Shown here in pieces: positions 32,147 through 42,739 of a stretch of DNA of 64,000 nucleotides (position 1 is its first letter; the number at the start of each line of letters is the position of its first letter). Location: NCBI GenBank assembly GCA_949316235.1, contig OX438754.1, positions 4,077,501-4,141,500 of the forward strand. The letters run 5' to 3'. Origin of the DNA: Oegoconia quadripuncta (lineage: Eukaryota > Arthropoda > Insecta > Lepidoptera > Autostichidae). Under the pieces are notes generated by a model. That model ran no database searches, was not told where the DNA came from, and worked only from the letters and a program-made list of their open reading frames with translations. Both the position numbers and the translations under genes were made by a program.

Positions 32147-32808
32147 TATCTACTGTTAACTGTAATTTTATCACGATACGTATTATATTTATAACCCTTT
32201 TTCGATACATAAACTACACAATTGCTATTGAGGGGAAATATCTTAGTCTTAAAACGACACATATCGTCTGTATTTTGCTTTAAATCAATCATTAGATAGC
32301 CATGTGCTTCTGACGTAGCATCTTTATAAGCTTCTTCTACGAACTTAGAGTTATCTGGGAACACTTGGCGCGCTAAATGGCGTATTTGTGTTCTATCCCG
32401 GGGATTTTTAAAATATACTATGTAACTTGAATTTAAAGAAATGTCACGTTGTCCTCTGCCTTGATGAAATAAATTTTGTGTTATATAAAACACGCTAAGG
32501 TTTCTATGATGACTACCTTTAGTAAAAATGTCCACTATACGACCATCGGATTCTCTCATAAGATCATCTATTATAAGTAATTGTGGTTGCTTCCCATCAA
32601 ACATGTTTAAATCCGGTATACCTTGACTGTAGTCGACGTTGTTCAAATTATATAAAGGTTGCATTTCATCGTAACACCATACTACTCGTGAAAAATTAGT
32701 GTTACATATTTCTTTCATAAATTTAAGAAAATTAGTGACAAAGTTTGATTTACCACACCCACTAGGACCTGCTACTATAGCTGTGAAGGGGTGTATGAAA
32801 TGAATCAT
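32146..32808 (-). CDS. ATP: HerA/FtsK-type genome-packaging ATPase (A32-like)
   Basis: 220 aa. In Polintons and related viruses this ATPase is thought to pump DNA into the capsid. Walker A is GPSGCGKS at residues 14-21, and Walker B is LLIIDD at 77-82 following KQPQ. A polar sensor FYITQN is at 107-112, and an Arg-rich segment (NPRDRTQIRHLARQVFP) at 135-151 could supply an arginine finger. Length is normal for the family and the frame is intact. First gene of the packed minus-strand block. Upstream lies the 720-bp spacer that probably carries the block promoter. Start chosen at the ATG just before the conserved FIHPFTAIVAG strand. Confidence 0.93.
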   Translation of the reverse strand: MIHFIHPFTAIVAGPSGCGKSNFVTNFLKFMKEICNTNFSRVVWCYDEMQPLYNLNNVDYSQGIPDLNMFDGKQPQLLIIDDLMRESDGRIVDIFTKGSHHRNLSVFYITQNLFHQGRGQRDISLNSSYIVYFKNPRDRTQIRHLARQVFPDNSKFVEEAYKDATSEAHGYLMIDLKQNTDDMCRFKTKIFPLNSNCVVYVSKKGYKYNTYRDKITVNSR

Positions 32809-33529
32809 TTTTCATTATTGAGCGTGTTACTTGCAGGCTGTAGAATGGGGGAATGGAATAAAAACAATAAAACACTTATTATAAACTTTAAATTTTTTAC
32901 TATATCGCTTCAAAAAGGTGTTATGGCTATGGAGAAGAAGCGACCTAAGAAACTCCACAACAACACATCTTTTAAAATTAGTCATCATACAGTATTATTA
33001 TTATATGAGTGTCGATAAATATATTCATATACTTCCCACATATACACAGAAATTTCATTTAATTTTTACTTTGATTTTATCAGCATATATTATTATTATA
33101 AGCTCCCAATGTCCCACTGCTGGACAAAGGCCTCCTCTCCCTCATATATCAGCATATTATCAAAGTAAAAAAAAAAAAAACAATAAAATCAATTTAACAT
33201 CTCAATTAGTATTATCTTTCATTTTAAAATTACAAAAATAATAATTAACTATGTTTAATTTACTTATACATTTTTAGATTTTCTATACACATTAGTTGCT
33301 CAACAACCTGAGTTCTAGGACCCCCACAAAATACTATATACGTTATACTACGACTACAAAACTATTTTCATACAATGAAGCGAAACAAATTGCAAAAATA
33401 GTGCTACACGCTACATACGCATGTAATAAAAATTTGACACAATAGGTTAATTAATTATATAAGGCTACGACGTGTGAATAATAACTTTTTTATATAAAAC
33501 TAAAAAATGTTCCTGACGTAAAAAATAAC
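32809..33529. other. Spacer between polymerase and ATPase genes
   Basis: AT-rich, with no convincing reading frame on either strand. It must contain the 3' end of the polymerase transcript and probably the promoter of the ATPase-to-protease block. It also contains a small nested insertion (33089-33146). Confidence 0.6.
33089..33146 (-). mobile_element. Short retroelement fragment nested in the Polinton
   Basis: Flanked by the 11-mer tatcagcatat at 33078-33088 and 33147-33157, a clear target site duplication. Read on the minus strand, the insert includes the lepidopteran repeat tail with GTCCAGCAGTGGGACATTGG and ends in a short (ATA)n run, so it looks like a 5'-truncated LINE or SINE insertion. 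It is younger than the Polinton itself. Confidence 0.75.
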
Positions 33530-36500
33530 TTAAAAGTGTTCACTTTTTCTTAATTTATAGTGTCCCCAAGCTAGAGTATCAGTACAATTTTCCAGTAAAT
33601 GCCTTTTGGTGTCATTATGCGATAAAGAAATCTTATTAATTTTTTGGGTATAAATTACATGTTTAATAGATTTGAATCGCAACATCTCAGAAATGTGAAT
33701 CTTTTTTTGGAATAAGCAACTTTTATATTGCTCCATATTAAAATTCTTTGTCACATTTTTATTGACACCTTTTGCTTTTGCTGTAAATTTGTGGTCTACA
33801 TCAATCGCATACATTTTTGATCTCAATCCAACAAACTCTCTAAATATTTTTCCATTATTTTCATCTTTAAAGAGACCTAGTTTCTTCCTATTAACTAGCG
33901 GTAACCCATACTTATTATCCATGGGATAATCAGATGTATCAAAGTAAGTCAATAAATCGGGCTTTATGTCATAATATATATTTTTACTATATATCTGATA
34001 GATAAGACTATCGGTATCAGTATAAAGTAGTTTTAAATTCTTTTGAAATTTAATTTTCATATAGTCATAGTGAAAGTCATACATTAATGTTTTCGAAATA
34101 TCTAATATGCAAAAACCTAAATATATAGGCTTGTTATACAGCAATTTAGTTTTTCTTAATTGTATAGCTACCAACGATTCTGAGAAAATTGAAAGACTGT
34201 GAAATTCAGGCCTCGATATTAATGATTGAGCACCTTCAACTTTACCTCGATTCTCCCAATGTGTGAGTAGTTTTACATTAACCCGTTTTTCGATATTTTC
34301 CATAGTTTTTCCAAAGACAGAGTTATTCATTAGTTTATAAAAATCCTTTTCAAAGTCTGAGACCGCTAAAGTACGCATATTTGTGTTTAAATCGATGTAT
34401 TTTTTCAGCCATATACTTTGTTTAAATTTAAGTACTCGGTGTACTTTCGTTAATTGTAAACCATATTTTAAACATTGTTTTAGATTCCTATAATGGATGA
34501 TGTATTTAGTTTTATTGTTTAAATTTAGTATTAATTTTTTTTCTTTGCTATTTTCAGAGCATAAATTATCCGGACAGAAAGGTAGATCGGAATGAGAATC
34601 GTGTAAATTATCAGGATATTGTAAATCAACTTCTAACACGAATCCATATTCTGAATCATCTGAAACGTTGAAATTAGTATTTACATCAACCCATTCAAAC
34701 TCACCGATGGGGAGATATTGTGACATAGCCCAACCGTACAGGTTATTTGCATCTAGGTAGATCAAATAGGATGAAGGTAATTCATTATTGTAGTCTTCCA
34801 TGAACATATTATTAGCTTTCGCGTGTCTATTGCTACATTGAGAAATACCGCCTCTAATACCTTTTTTTATGAACGCAATTTTGGCAAAATCGGTCAGAAG
34901 TTCTAGGTTTACTTTTGTATACTTCAACATGGCATCCCAACTCAGACCGGGCGCAGTAAAATAATGAGCAGGGTCTAAATCATAAGTAGATAAACATAAA
35001 CTTCTGAAATTCTCAAATATGTCAGTTAGTAATAAGACGTCGGTTTTTAAATATAAATCTGAGTAATCAGACATATTTTTACAATTAAAATGATTCCATA
35101 CGTCTTCTGCGTGTTTATAACTTTCCAGTGAAACATGCTCATTTACCAGCGAGTTATAAAATTTATCTTGGGCTGGAAGATAATCTTGTTTTAATATATT
35201 AAATGAAGTCATATATTCATAAGGGAAAATGCCTTTCCTAGTCAAACGCTTAAAATCTTCTTGATCCGGAAAATTTTTATGGAGTTCATGAAATTTGTCG
35301 GTTTTAAGATTTTGTGCTAACTTTTCCAAACTACACGACATGAATTTAAAAGAATCTAAAAATCTCAAGGTCATAGTATTATTTAAAACATTAATTTTTT
35401 TTGAAAATGATATATACTTTTCCTTGTTTTGGGGAATTATTTCAATATCTCCCTCATCAAAATTCAGCGCGTGAACAATGAAATGTGCATCATAATTATT
35501 TAAGTTGTGCAAAAAGACAGGAACAAACCGGGGAGCTCTATAATTAGAAGCACACATCGAGTGAGCAACTCCTTTGTACAAGCCAGTATACCAATCACAA
35601 TATACCGTGGAATCATTTTTCAATTCACTTTCACAAATAAAACATACCCTACTTTGTAACACATCCCGATTATTTTCGGTGGTCAATGGCACTGGACATA
35701 TCTGAAAGGAGTTTTTTCGACAGATGTTAATTAAATCATTTTTAAGAAATTTCATAAAAACCTGGGCACAATCTTCACCCGTATACTTTCTATAAACAGA
35801 AAGTTGATCATTGTATGAACATTTAATATAATAGCCGAAACTATACACTTCGTGTTTTTGTATATTGGCTGTGAAGGATTTAGATGGGTCGTTTTTACAT
35901 GTTTGTATGGGCTTTAAAAATGATTCGAAATCTGCGTACACTACAAACGGAATTTTTAATTTTTTCTCATAATTGTTGAAGGCTAATCTGTTATTAGGTA
36001 GCGGTTCTCCACACCATATGGTTTTCCTCGGCTTGTCATTTGGTAAATCAGTTTTTATATGATTACAATCGAACTGATAGTGATTGTTTAACTGTTCCTG
36101 TGTTGGAAAATACAGCAAACAGCCGTCACAGATATAAACAGCGCCGTGTCTCGCAGTGATTTGATTACTAACTAATCTAGATAAATTCTTTATGTAGCAG
36201 TAATGGCCCCAGTTACTAGCACCATTTTTCAAATATAATAAATTAATGTGAGTTTCTTTTCGATGTTTCGTGAAGTATAAAGGCCCAATGATTTGGTTTT
36301 TTTTCTCTTTAGCAACATATTCTAAACCGAAAACGTTTAAGCTGATATTATTTAGCTGTTCAAATTTATGAATATCTTTAAGTTTCATCGGGAAAGGAAT
36401 GTTTGTGAAATTTAATTTGTTTTTATGACTTAAATATGACGTTACTCTGTCAGAATGTTGAGCAGCTGGATATAGTGCGGAAAGTACAGCCCATTGAAAA

Positions 36501-37886
36501 CATTGTTGGTCATTATTTTTAACATTTACGATGGCTTTTTTGTGTTTTATATCAAGAGGCAAGTCTATATAGGAGGAACCGCGTAAAGGGTTAAATTTAT
36601 TAACATTCATATCAAGATATATGATTTTCTCCAAACTCCAACCGCTGTCTTTCTTTTCAAAATTACTAACTTTTTCAGAAATTTCTTTAAAAATTAATGA
36701 AATTATGCTATCAGGATCATCCCCCACGCAATAGCTATAATTAAAAGTTTGAAAGTCAAAAGAATTGTGTAAATCTTTTGTTTGTTGCACAAAATCGGCA
36801 TGTAAAATAAAATTTACCTTGATGAGGGTTAAATCACTAATGCATTTGCTCATCAGTTGTAATAAAGTGGATTTTATTCCTAATAGAAATGATTCAGGCG
36901 TTTCGACTTCTAAATGTAATATATTGGAGTCTGAAGTTATTCGGTAAGTTTTTACCCTTTGTCCAAATGCACTCTCAATAACCTGAACATTTGCTAAGTT
37001 ATCGTGAACAGTAATTAAATTATTTTTATGTAAATTACTCTTTAAATGGCTAGAAAAATATCGCTTGCTGACTGACACTTTACATATGGTACATTCTACT
37101 ATTAGTTTATCTAAGTAACTCACAGTTGGGGGCACTATTCTTGATGTTGATGGTTCTTGATAATCTTGACATTCTAGTGTTCGACGAGTCTTCGAAGCAG
37201 TTCCTTCACATGATTCCGATTTTCTTTTCCCGCCAACTTGAGAACTCGATCTGTAAAGAGGTGCATAGGTTAATAAGTATAGGTTAAAGTAAACATTCAA
37301 AATTAATATTACAATCGAGAACTCGATTATAATACTCACATTGCACAGCTTGCAATATGCTTGCATTAGCATAACACCATCAATTTCATCGGTCTCTCCA
37401 GTAGTCACATAATTTTTTTTTGAATGACCACGACAAGGTGTATAATAGGGCATAATCTCTAAGTCCTCCAACATGGCATTAGGCAGTTTGTGACTAATAT
37501 ACCACATTCTAATACAACGATGAAATTTACTTATTATAAGTAATTTATTTAATGATAGTATTTCATCAGTCGACAAAGACAACATTGTTCTAAATTCAAA
37601 ACTACGAATTAATTGTTAGTGATACCAATACCCCAGAACAACTCGTTTATATACCGACCCATACTCGCCCCCTCTACATTAGTTTGGTACATGTTCATAC
37701 AAGTTACTCGTTCGGGTATAGAATCATAACAATAAAAACAAGGGAAAAAAAAACTTACGATTTTGTTGGTCCTTGGTTTGCGACATCATCGTAGAGTTCA
37801 TAGAGTTGTCGGTCGATTTCGTCTTGTTCGGCTTCGAGACACAGTCGTACCAGTTGGTCATCGTATTGAGTTTCGAAGTGTGCCAT
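33530..37886 (-). CDS. POLB: Protein-primed family B DNA polymerase (spliced)
   Basis: Exon 1 is 37886-37759 (42 codons plus two bases). Intron 37758-37590 has GTAAGT and TTTAG ends; unspliced, the frame stops inside the donor. Exon 2 starts at 37589 and enters the 1351-codon frame in phase. Numbering from the frame's first Met (37585): C2H2 finger C165/C168/H180/H186; Cys362 (CFQWA) and His461 (HYCYIKN) bracket a conserved N-terminal domain; a second zinc-binding cluster C486/C489/H502. Exonuclease: ExoI D552/E554, ExoII N694-D699, ExoIII Y845-D849. Polymerase: motif A D945 (DANNLYGWAM), motif B K1084 to G1092 (NNSVFG), motif C YTDTDS 1188-1193, KxY 1257-1259. All catalytic residues are present. 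A second intron-like stretch (37251-37339) has strong splice ends but a length not divisible by three. Exon 1 and the promoter lie in the TIR. Confidence 0.93.
37590..37758 (-). other. Predicted intron 1 of the polymerase gene
   Basis: 169 bp, GTAAGT donor and GAATTTAG acceptor. Splicing links the TIR-encoded exon 1 (phase 2) to the main frame without a frameshift. The start of the intron lies about 40 bp inside the unique region beyond the TIR boundary. Confidence 0.75.
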
Positions 37887-37957
37887 CCTTCTGCCTGCGT
37901 TAGACAAATGTATCTCTCGGTGGCATGTGGCTTATATGAGGTGTATCTTATAGACAG

Positions 37958-37964
37958 GTATAAA
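37958..37964 (-). promoter_or_regulatory. TATA-like box of the polymerase gene
   Basis: TTTATAC on the minus strand, 72 bases upstream of the ATG at 37886. It is the TIR mirror of the gene B box. Confidence 0.5.
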
Positions 37965-37982
37965 ACGGTGGGGAACGAAAAA

Positions 37983-37988
37983 TTTATT
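37983..37988 (-). terminator. Probable polyadenylation signal of gene A, right copy
   Basis: AATAAA on the minus strand, mirror of 26062-26067, between the gene A stop and the polymerase TATA-like box. Confidence 0.5.
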
Positions 37989-38096
37989 GCTGTTTTTCAG
38001 TAGAGTCTGCGTCGCGACAGTTAATGTGCTAAGAAGAAACCCATAAATTATAACGTTGCTCTATTGGGAGTCGCAAGAAACGGGCTATTCCAGGAA

Positions 38097-38673
38097 TTAT
38101 TTCTTATCCGCTGTTATGTAGTACTTTGTGCAGTCGGTCTTCGTTGCCACCTGTTTTGTTATATTGTAAATTAAATCTCTTACATTTCGGTAATGCTTGT
38201 CGTCTTCTGAGGCGTAATATTTAACACGAACATCTGCATATTTCCAGTAATCAATTGGTTGAACATCTTTCAACTTTTTCATCTCATACACTTCTATTTT
38301 AATGAGATGACTCGCTGAGGATCCGTCATCATTATTCGATGAAATGTATGAAGTTCCTTCTCCGTTAGCTTGGGCAATATTGGAAGACTGTAGTCGGACC
38401 CTCTTTTTCTTGGGCTTCTCAAAGAAACAATCAATGTTTCTCTTAGCAATGTTTTGCTTGACCTTCAAGGCAGGAGGATCTTGAGTTTCATCATCGTCGC
38501 TTAGATCGGCAGTAGGAAAGTAATAGTTCTTAAAGGTGTAATCACTGTCAGGAATCGACGTCTGAAACGAGCAGAAAACGAAGGTTAGGTCAAGCAATTG
38601 CATCGAAACAGATCGTCCAGGTAAAGTAGACAACACATAAACAATGTAGTTACAGACAAAAACTTACCGACAT
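38097..38673 (-). CDS. TIR gene A, right copy
   Basis: Same structure as the left copy: exon 1 38673-38668, intron 38667-38562 (GTAAGT...CAG), exon 2 38561-38097, about 156 aa. The protein is identical to the left copy; the one coding difference seen (38127) is silent in a Thr codon. Acidic N-terminus, a basic nuclear-localisation-like KPKKKRV, and a charged C-terminal region. Function unknown. It lies upstream of and in the same direction as the polymerase gene, about 210 bp before its ATG. Confidence 0.8.
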
Positions 38674-38778
38674 GACAGAAAGCGTAGTTTAACACTTTTC
38701 ACTATGAAATGTACGACTGTGTCTCGAGGCGAGGCGGGCGATCGAATTTGGACTGTGGTGCTGTACAAGCCGTCTCGC

Positions 38779-38786
38779 TTTAAATA
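38779..38786 (-). promoter_or_regulatory. TATA-like box of gene A, right copy
   Basis: Mirror of 25264-25271, placed at the same distance from the right-hand gene A start. Confidence 0.55.
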
Positions 38787-39524
38787 CCCTATCCAGGTAG
38801 AGTGGTGATACCACATACGTAGTAGCTATTAAGAATTAACCCTACATATTTATTATTGAATCGAATTAAAAAATTAAGAAAAAATACTGCGTATGCCGCA
38901 GATGGCGATCTAAAGAATAACTAACATAAATAAATTTGACAGTGGGTGATCGTTATCATTTCATCTAAAGGCGTACACATTCCAACGTGACGAGCAAAAA
39001 AGTCTCACCTGTTTCCAAATCTTACTAGGAAAAAATGGTATACTATAATGAAATAACTTAAATTACGAAGTTTCTATTCACCGTAAAAGGTGCATGTTTT
39101 TTGTCGACTACTGCCATAAATATAAATTGATCATAAATTAGAAAACTAAATAAAAGAATAATGGAAAGGCAGTTTCATTGCTGACAATAAATTTAATTTT
39201 TTTCCATATTAAAAACATACACCTGCTGTAATCGCTATGCTTACCATGAACAAGTTCAGACTTGTATCAGTTGTAGGTACACAAAAGCGCCAAAAGCCGA
39301 GGAGTTATCGTCCACTTGATTTATGTGTGAACCTATTATTAGGTTAGATAAGGACAATTTTTTACTAGCCATTATAATTAGCAAACAAAGTTAACTGACA
39401 AATCCGTCAATAACGACCCAATTAAAGCCGCCAATGAGACCGTGAAAGGGGGAACACACCGTGGTGACCTTTTTTTAGGGGGAGGGCCCGGGGCTGGTCC
39501 AGAACTCTCGAATACGTACTACTA

Positions 39525-39630
39525 CCAATTAAAGCCGCCAATGAGACCGTGAAAGGGGGAACACACCGTGGTGACCTTTTTTTAGGGGGAGGGCCCGGGG
39601 CTGGTCCAGAACTCTCGAATACGTACTACT
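39525..39630 (-). repeat. Extra tandem copy of the right TIR tip
   Basis: An exact direct repeat of 39418-39523 with one extra base between the copies. The left TIR has a single copy. The target site duplication is outside this extra copy, so it belongs to the element as inserted or arose after insertion without touching the flank. Confidence 0.95.
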
Positions 39631-39636
39631 CAAACA
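39631..39636. repeat. Target site duplication, right
   Basis: The hexamer caaaca directly follows the CT terminus of the extra TIR-tip copy and matches 24521-24526. Confidence 0.93.
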
Positions 39637-41190
39637 TTTTTCGAATTAACTCGAATATCGAATGAACGCCAACACGTTCATTAAGAAAAATACGACGTGA
39701 CCAGGATTGCCGATCGCTTGCAAAATACTTTTAGCGGATACAGCCAGTTAGGTCAGTTATACAACACTGATAACTACGGATTCAATCAAGCTATACCTAT
39801 ATAGGTTTTAAGAATTAAAACAATATAATATATATATGATATATTATATCATAGATCTAGACAATTGTGATATTTTAGTATTCCTTGCGCAAACCATCCC
39901 AAACTGTGCCTCAATATCTGGACCCAGTTACTGAGCTGACAGTGACTATCCTAACCACGGCTACCATTTTTACCATTGAATTGAATTGAACTTTATTTCC
40001 AACAATACATAAAGTTACTAACATTGTCAAACCAACATAACCTGCCAAATATGGCGTAACTTACCCTCGGATTTCTGCTTAGCAACCTCCATTTTGTAAA
40101 CCTTATGCCGCGTTTACCTTGACGATTGAAAGTGTAGTTGAATATTTAGCTGCCATTCTCGTCTAGATTTTTGTCAAGATTTTGTCCCAGGTTCTGCGGT
40201 GTTTATGCTATAAATTTTACTGGCTTCGCCACTCGAACACGGCAATGCTTTTCGCCGAGCTACTGGAGTAGACTGAGCAACTAATGCACTTACCACCTGG
40301 CCAGTGGCGTAACAGCACAGTATGAGGCCCCCGGAATGCCCTCTTTTAAAGTAAAAAACTGGTCAAAGCTATGCTCGGTATTCGTAGGGTTCCGTAGCTA
40401 TTACTACACAGACGATAACGCAATAAAAATTGTTGTCTTAGCGTACAAAGTTATTAAGTTTTTCCCGAACACATAATGGAGTCCAAATATTAATTATTTA
40501 CTTTTTGCATTATTAGTTTATCATCTAAAAACTATGACTGAAGCCTGATTTCCTTATTTGCGTGGAGAACATGAGGCCGTGGTGGGCTTTCAACGCGCTT
40601 AATAGAAGCCTTTGGTGACCCGTTCATCTGATAGCTCTGGTTGCGCATCTGCTAAGCCATTCAAAGAGGAAATGCCGCTTGCCTTTTTGTGCACCATGAT
40701 GCAAGGTTGTCTTTTGGAAGATATACTTCTTTGTTATATTTTGAATAATTAGTTCAATATTGTTATTATCATTATCGGTTGGTCAATAGTATTTTATCCC
40801 ATCATTAATATTCAAGCTCTGGATCAGTTCACAGGCGCCGGTTTAATTTCATTAAGTTCTTCCAGGAACCCAGCGAAATATCTGCCTGAGTACTCTAATC
40901 GACAATATGGGCAATCGTCTGCTCCGATCCACCGCAGGCGAACACCGGTGAATCTTTAAGGCCCCACTTGTAGAAGTGGTGATTACACCAGTCAACTCCC
41001 ATCCCGATCCTGTTTAGCATCATCCAGATCTGTCAGAATATAATTTGGCTGTAACTCACCATCATCATATCAGCCACAGGAAATCCACTGCTGAATATAT
41101 GCCTCATGTTTGACGGTCTAAATTCAGTAGTCCGTCCGCTGTTATACAACGACTTGGTGTCAAACCTACACAATTTCCAAGCTTTCAAGC
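39637..41190. other. No gene recognised, right neighbour of the Polinton
   Basis: Includes a short AT palindrome near 39825-39855 and a GC-richer stretch at 40840-41040 that may be a decayed retroelement; neither is assignable. Confidence 0.4.
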
Positions 41191-41429
41191 GTTTTTGTCA
41201 CTCTTATTACTGGCATTTTTAGTCGCGGTAGCCTTTTGCTACCGTCCCGCTCACTGCATTCAGGCGCAGTCCGTGATGTACTTATACGAAAACAGGGGGG
41301 CGAGCTTCACTCATGTGCCGTTTTGCATTCATTGGCTACACTCCTATTTGCCTAGGGAGAAGTGGGAAACTTCTTTTCCTACTTATATAACCTGTTTCTT
41401 TCTTTAATTAGCCTGGGGTCCAAGGTAGC

Positions 41430-41850
41430 AATAGAGTCACGTAGGGCACCGTCTACCTTCAGTAGACGCCGTGTCGAGTACCACTGGTGATCCTAGCTTA
41501 TAGGAGTTACAGTGGGAGGAGTGTGGAAGCAGGATATATGCCTGCCCCCATAGAGATTCCAAAGGGACCGGTTGGAAGCGGCCTGCATCCAGCGACTTCC
41601 TGCGACTTTCATCAGCTCGTCCGTCCACCTTACGAGTGGACATCCTACTCTGAGCTTGCTGGTGCCCGGTCTCCATTCTTCGAACTATATGCCCTACCCA
41701 CTTCCACTTACTAATCCCCTGGGCTATGTCGGTGACTCTCATTCGTCTACGAATTTCTTAATTCCTGATTCGATCAAGTAGCGTAACGCCGAGCATTGCT
41801 ATCTGCATAGCTCGTTGCTTGACCTTGAGCTTTCTTACGAGGCCCATAAT
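41430..41850 (-). pseudogene. Decayed RTE-like LINE C-terminal fragment
   Basis: The minus frame contains MLGVTLLDRIRN, RVTDIAQGISKWKW, VGHIVRRMETG and KSLDAGRF, with frame breaks. This is the same conserved block as 6790-7045 (KVDGRA/KVDRRP). No intact domain remains. Confidence 0.65.
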
Positions 41851-41904
41851 GAGAGACCTCGTTTCAGTGCCATAAGTTATGTGCCCTACTTATCTTGTTT
41901 GTAA

Positions 41905-42262
41905 CTCCCTCTCATGTCAGCCCGTAAACATCCCACTGCAGGGATATAGGCCTTCCCTCGTGTAATGTAATGCCCATTGTAAGCTGAATAAATGTTTTCT
42001 TTCTTTCTTTGTAATGACGGAGTATGGGCCATAGTCCACCACGCTGGTCCATTACGGGTTGGGGACTTCACATGCCTTAGAATTTTTATTTCTCAGGCAT
42101 GCAGGTTTCCTGACTATGTTTTCCTTCACCGTTTAAGAGCAGTCGGATAAATGCACATAAGTAATTTAATTAAATTGAAAATTTAATTGGTACATAGCCT
42201 GACTGGGAATCGAATCCCAAATTGGGAGACCGCGCCTTAACCACTGAGGCACCGACGCTTAG
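41905..42262 (-). mobile_element. SINE family C, near full length, minus strand
   Basis: Starts with the 3' end (cagcccgtaaacatcccactgc, ggatataggccttccctcg), includes a (TTCT)n interruption near 41995, and ends with the tRNA head gggaatcgaatccc and gaggcaccgacgc. Confidence 0.8.
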
Positions 42263-42735
42263 ATTGTAACAATATCCAAGAAAATGGAATTTGAGCATTT
42301 TATGTTTTAAATTAGATTTTGGTCAGGCTCTTCGTGGCCCTCTCGGATCGAGGGCCCCTGGTATTTTGCCCGCTCAGCCACCCTATAGTTAGTACACCAA
42401 TGTATCTAACTGGGTACTGTAACAACGAAGTCTTGAGCTCCTCTACAGGATTAAATGTCTGCACGCTGGACTAGGAACGTCCATCGATCATGAAATACTA
42501 AAAGAGTGACAAGAATTTTTAATACGCACTCAAACACATATCGGTACTACTTACTTATTGTATGTCTTTGGAGAGTAAAATCTCATTAAGAAGATTTAAA
42601 AAATGATGGAGTAGTGTTCTGTGTAATTCTTAAAGAAAGGTTAAAAGAATGTATATACCTTATAGTAATACCTAGAAGTGTAGTCAAATAAATAAGTAAT
42701 AATAAGAGATAAATACATTATAGAAATAACGATTG
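42263..42735. other. No gene recognised
   Basis: Intergenic DNA without frames or recognised repeats. Confidence 0.4.
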
Positions 42736-42739
42736 ATGT

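Larger units (their letters stand above)
37797..39523 (-). repeat. Right terminal inverted repeat of the Polinton
   Basis: Mirror image of 24527-26253. It holds the second copy of gene A and the first 90 coding bases of the polymerase gene. Its outer 106 bases are repeated once more in direct orientation at 39525-39630, which the left end lacks. Confidence 0.97.
24527..39630. mobile_element. Complete Polinton/Maverick element
   Basis: A self-synthesising, virus-like DNA transposon of 15,104 bp. It is bounded by inverted repeats starting AG and ending CT and by identical caaaca hexamers on both sides, which is the 6-bp duplication typical of Polintons. Inside are family B polymerase, integrase, cysteine protease, packaging ATPase, major capsid and penton proteins, all as uninterrupted reading frames. 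The gene set matches Polintons and the related adintoviruses. Coding capacity is nearly all on the minus strand, read from the right TIR inwards. The interior is AT-rich but not obviously different from the flanks. Two mismatches seen between the TIRs and the lack of any stop codon in the core genes point to a recent insertion. Confidence 0.97.
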
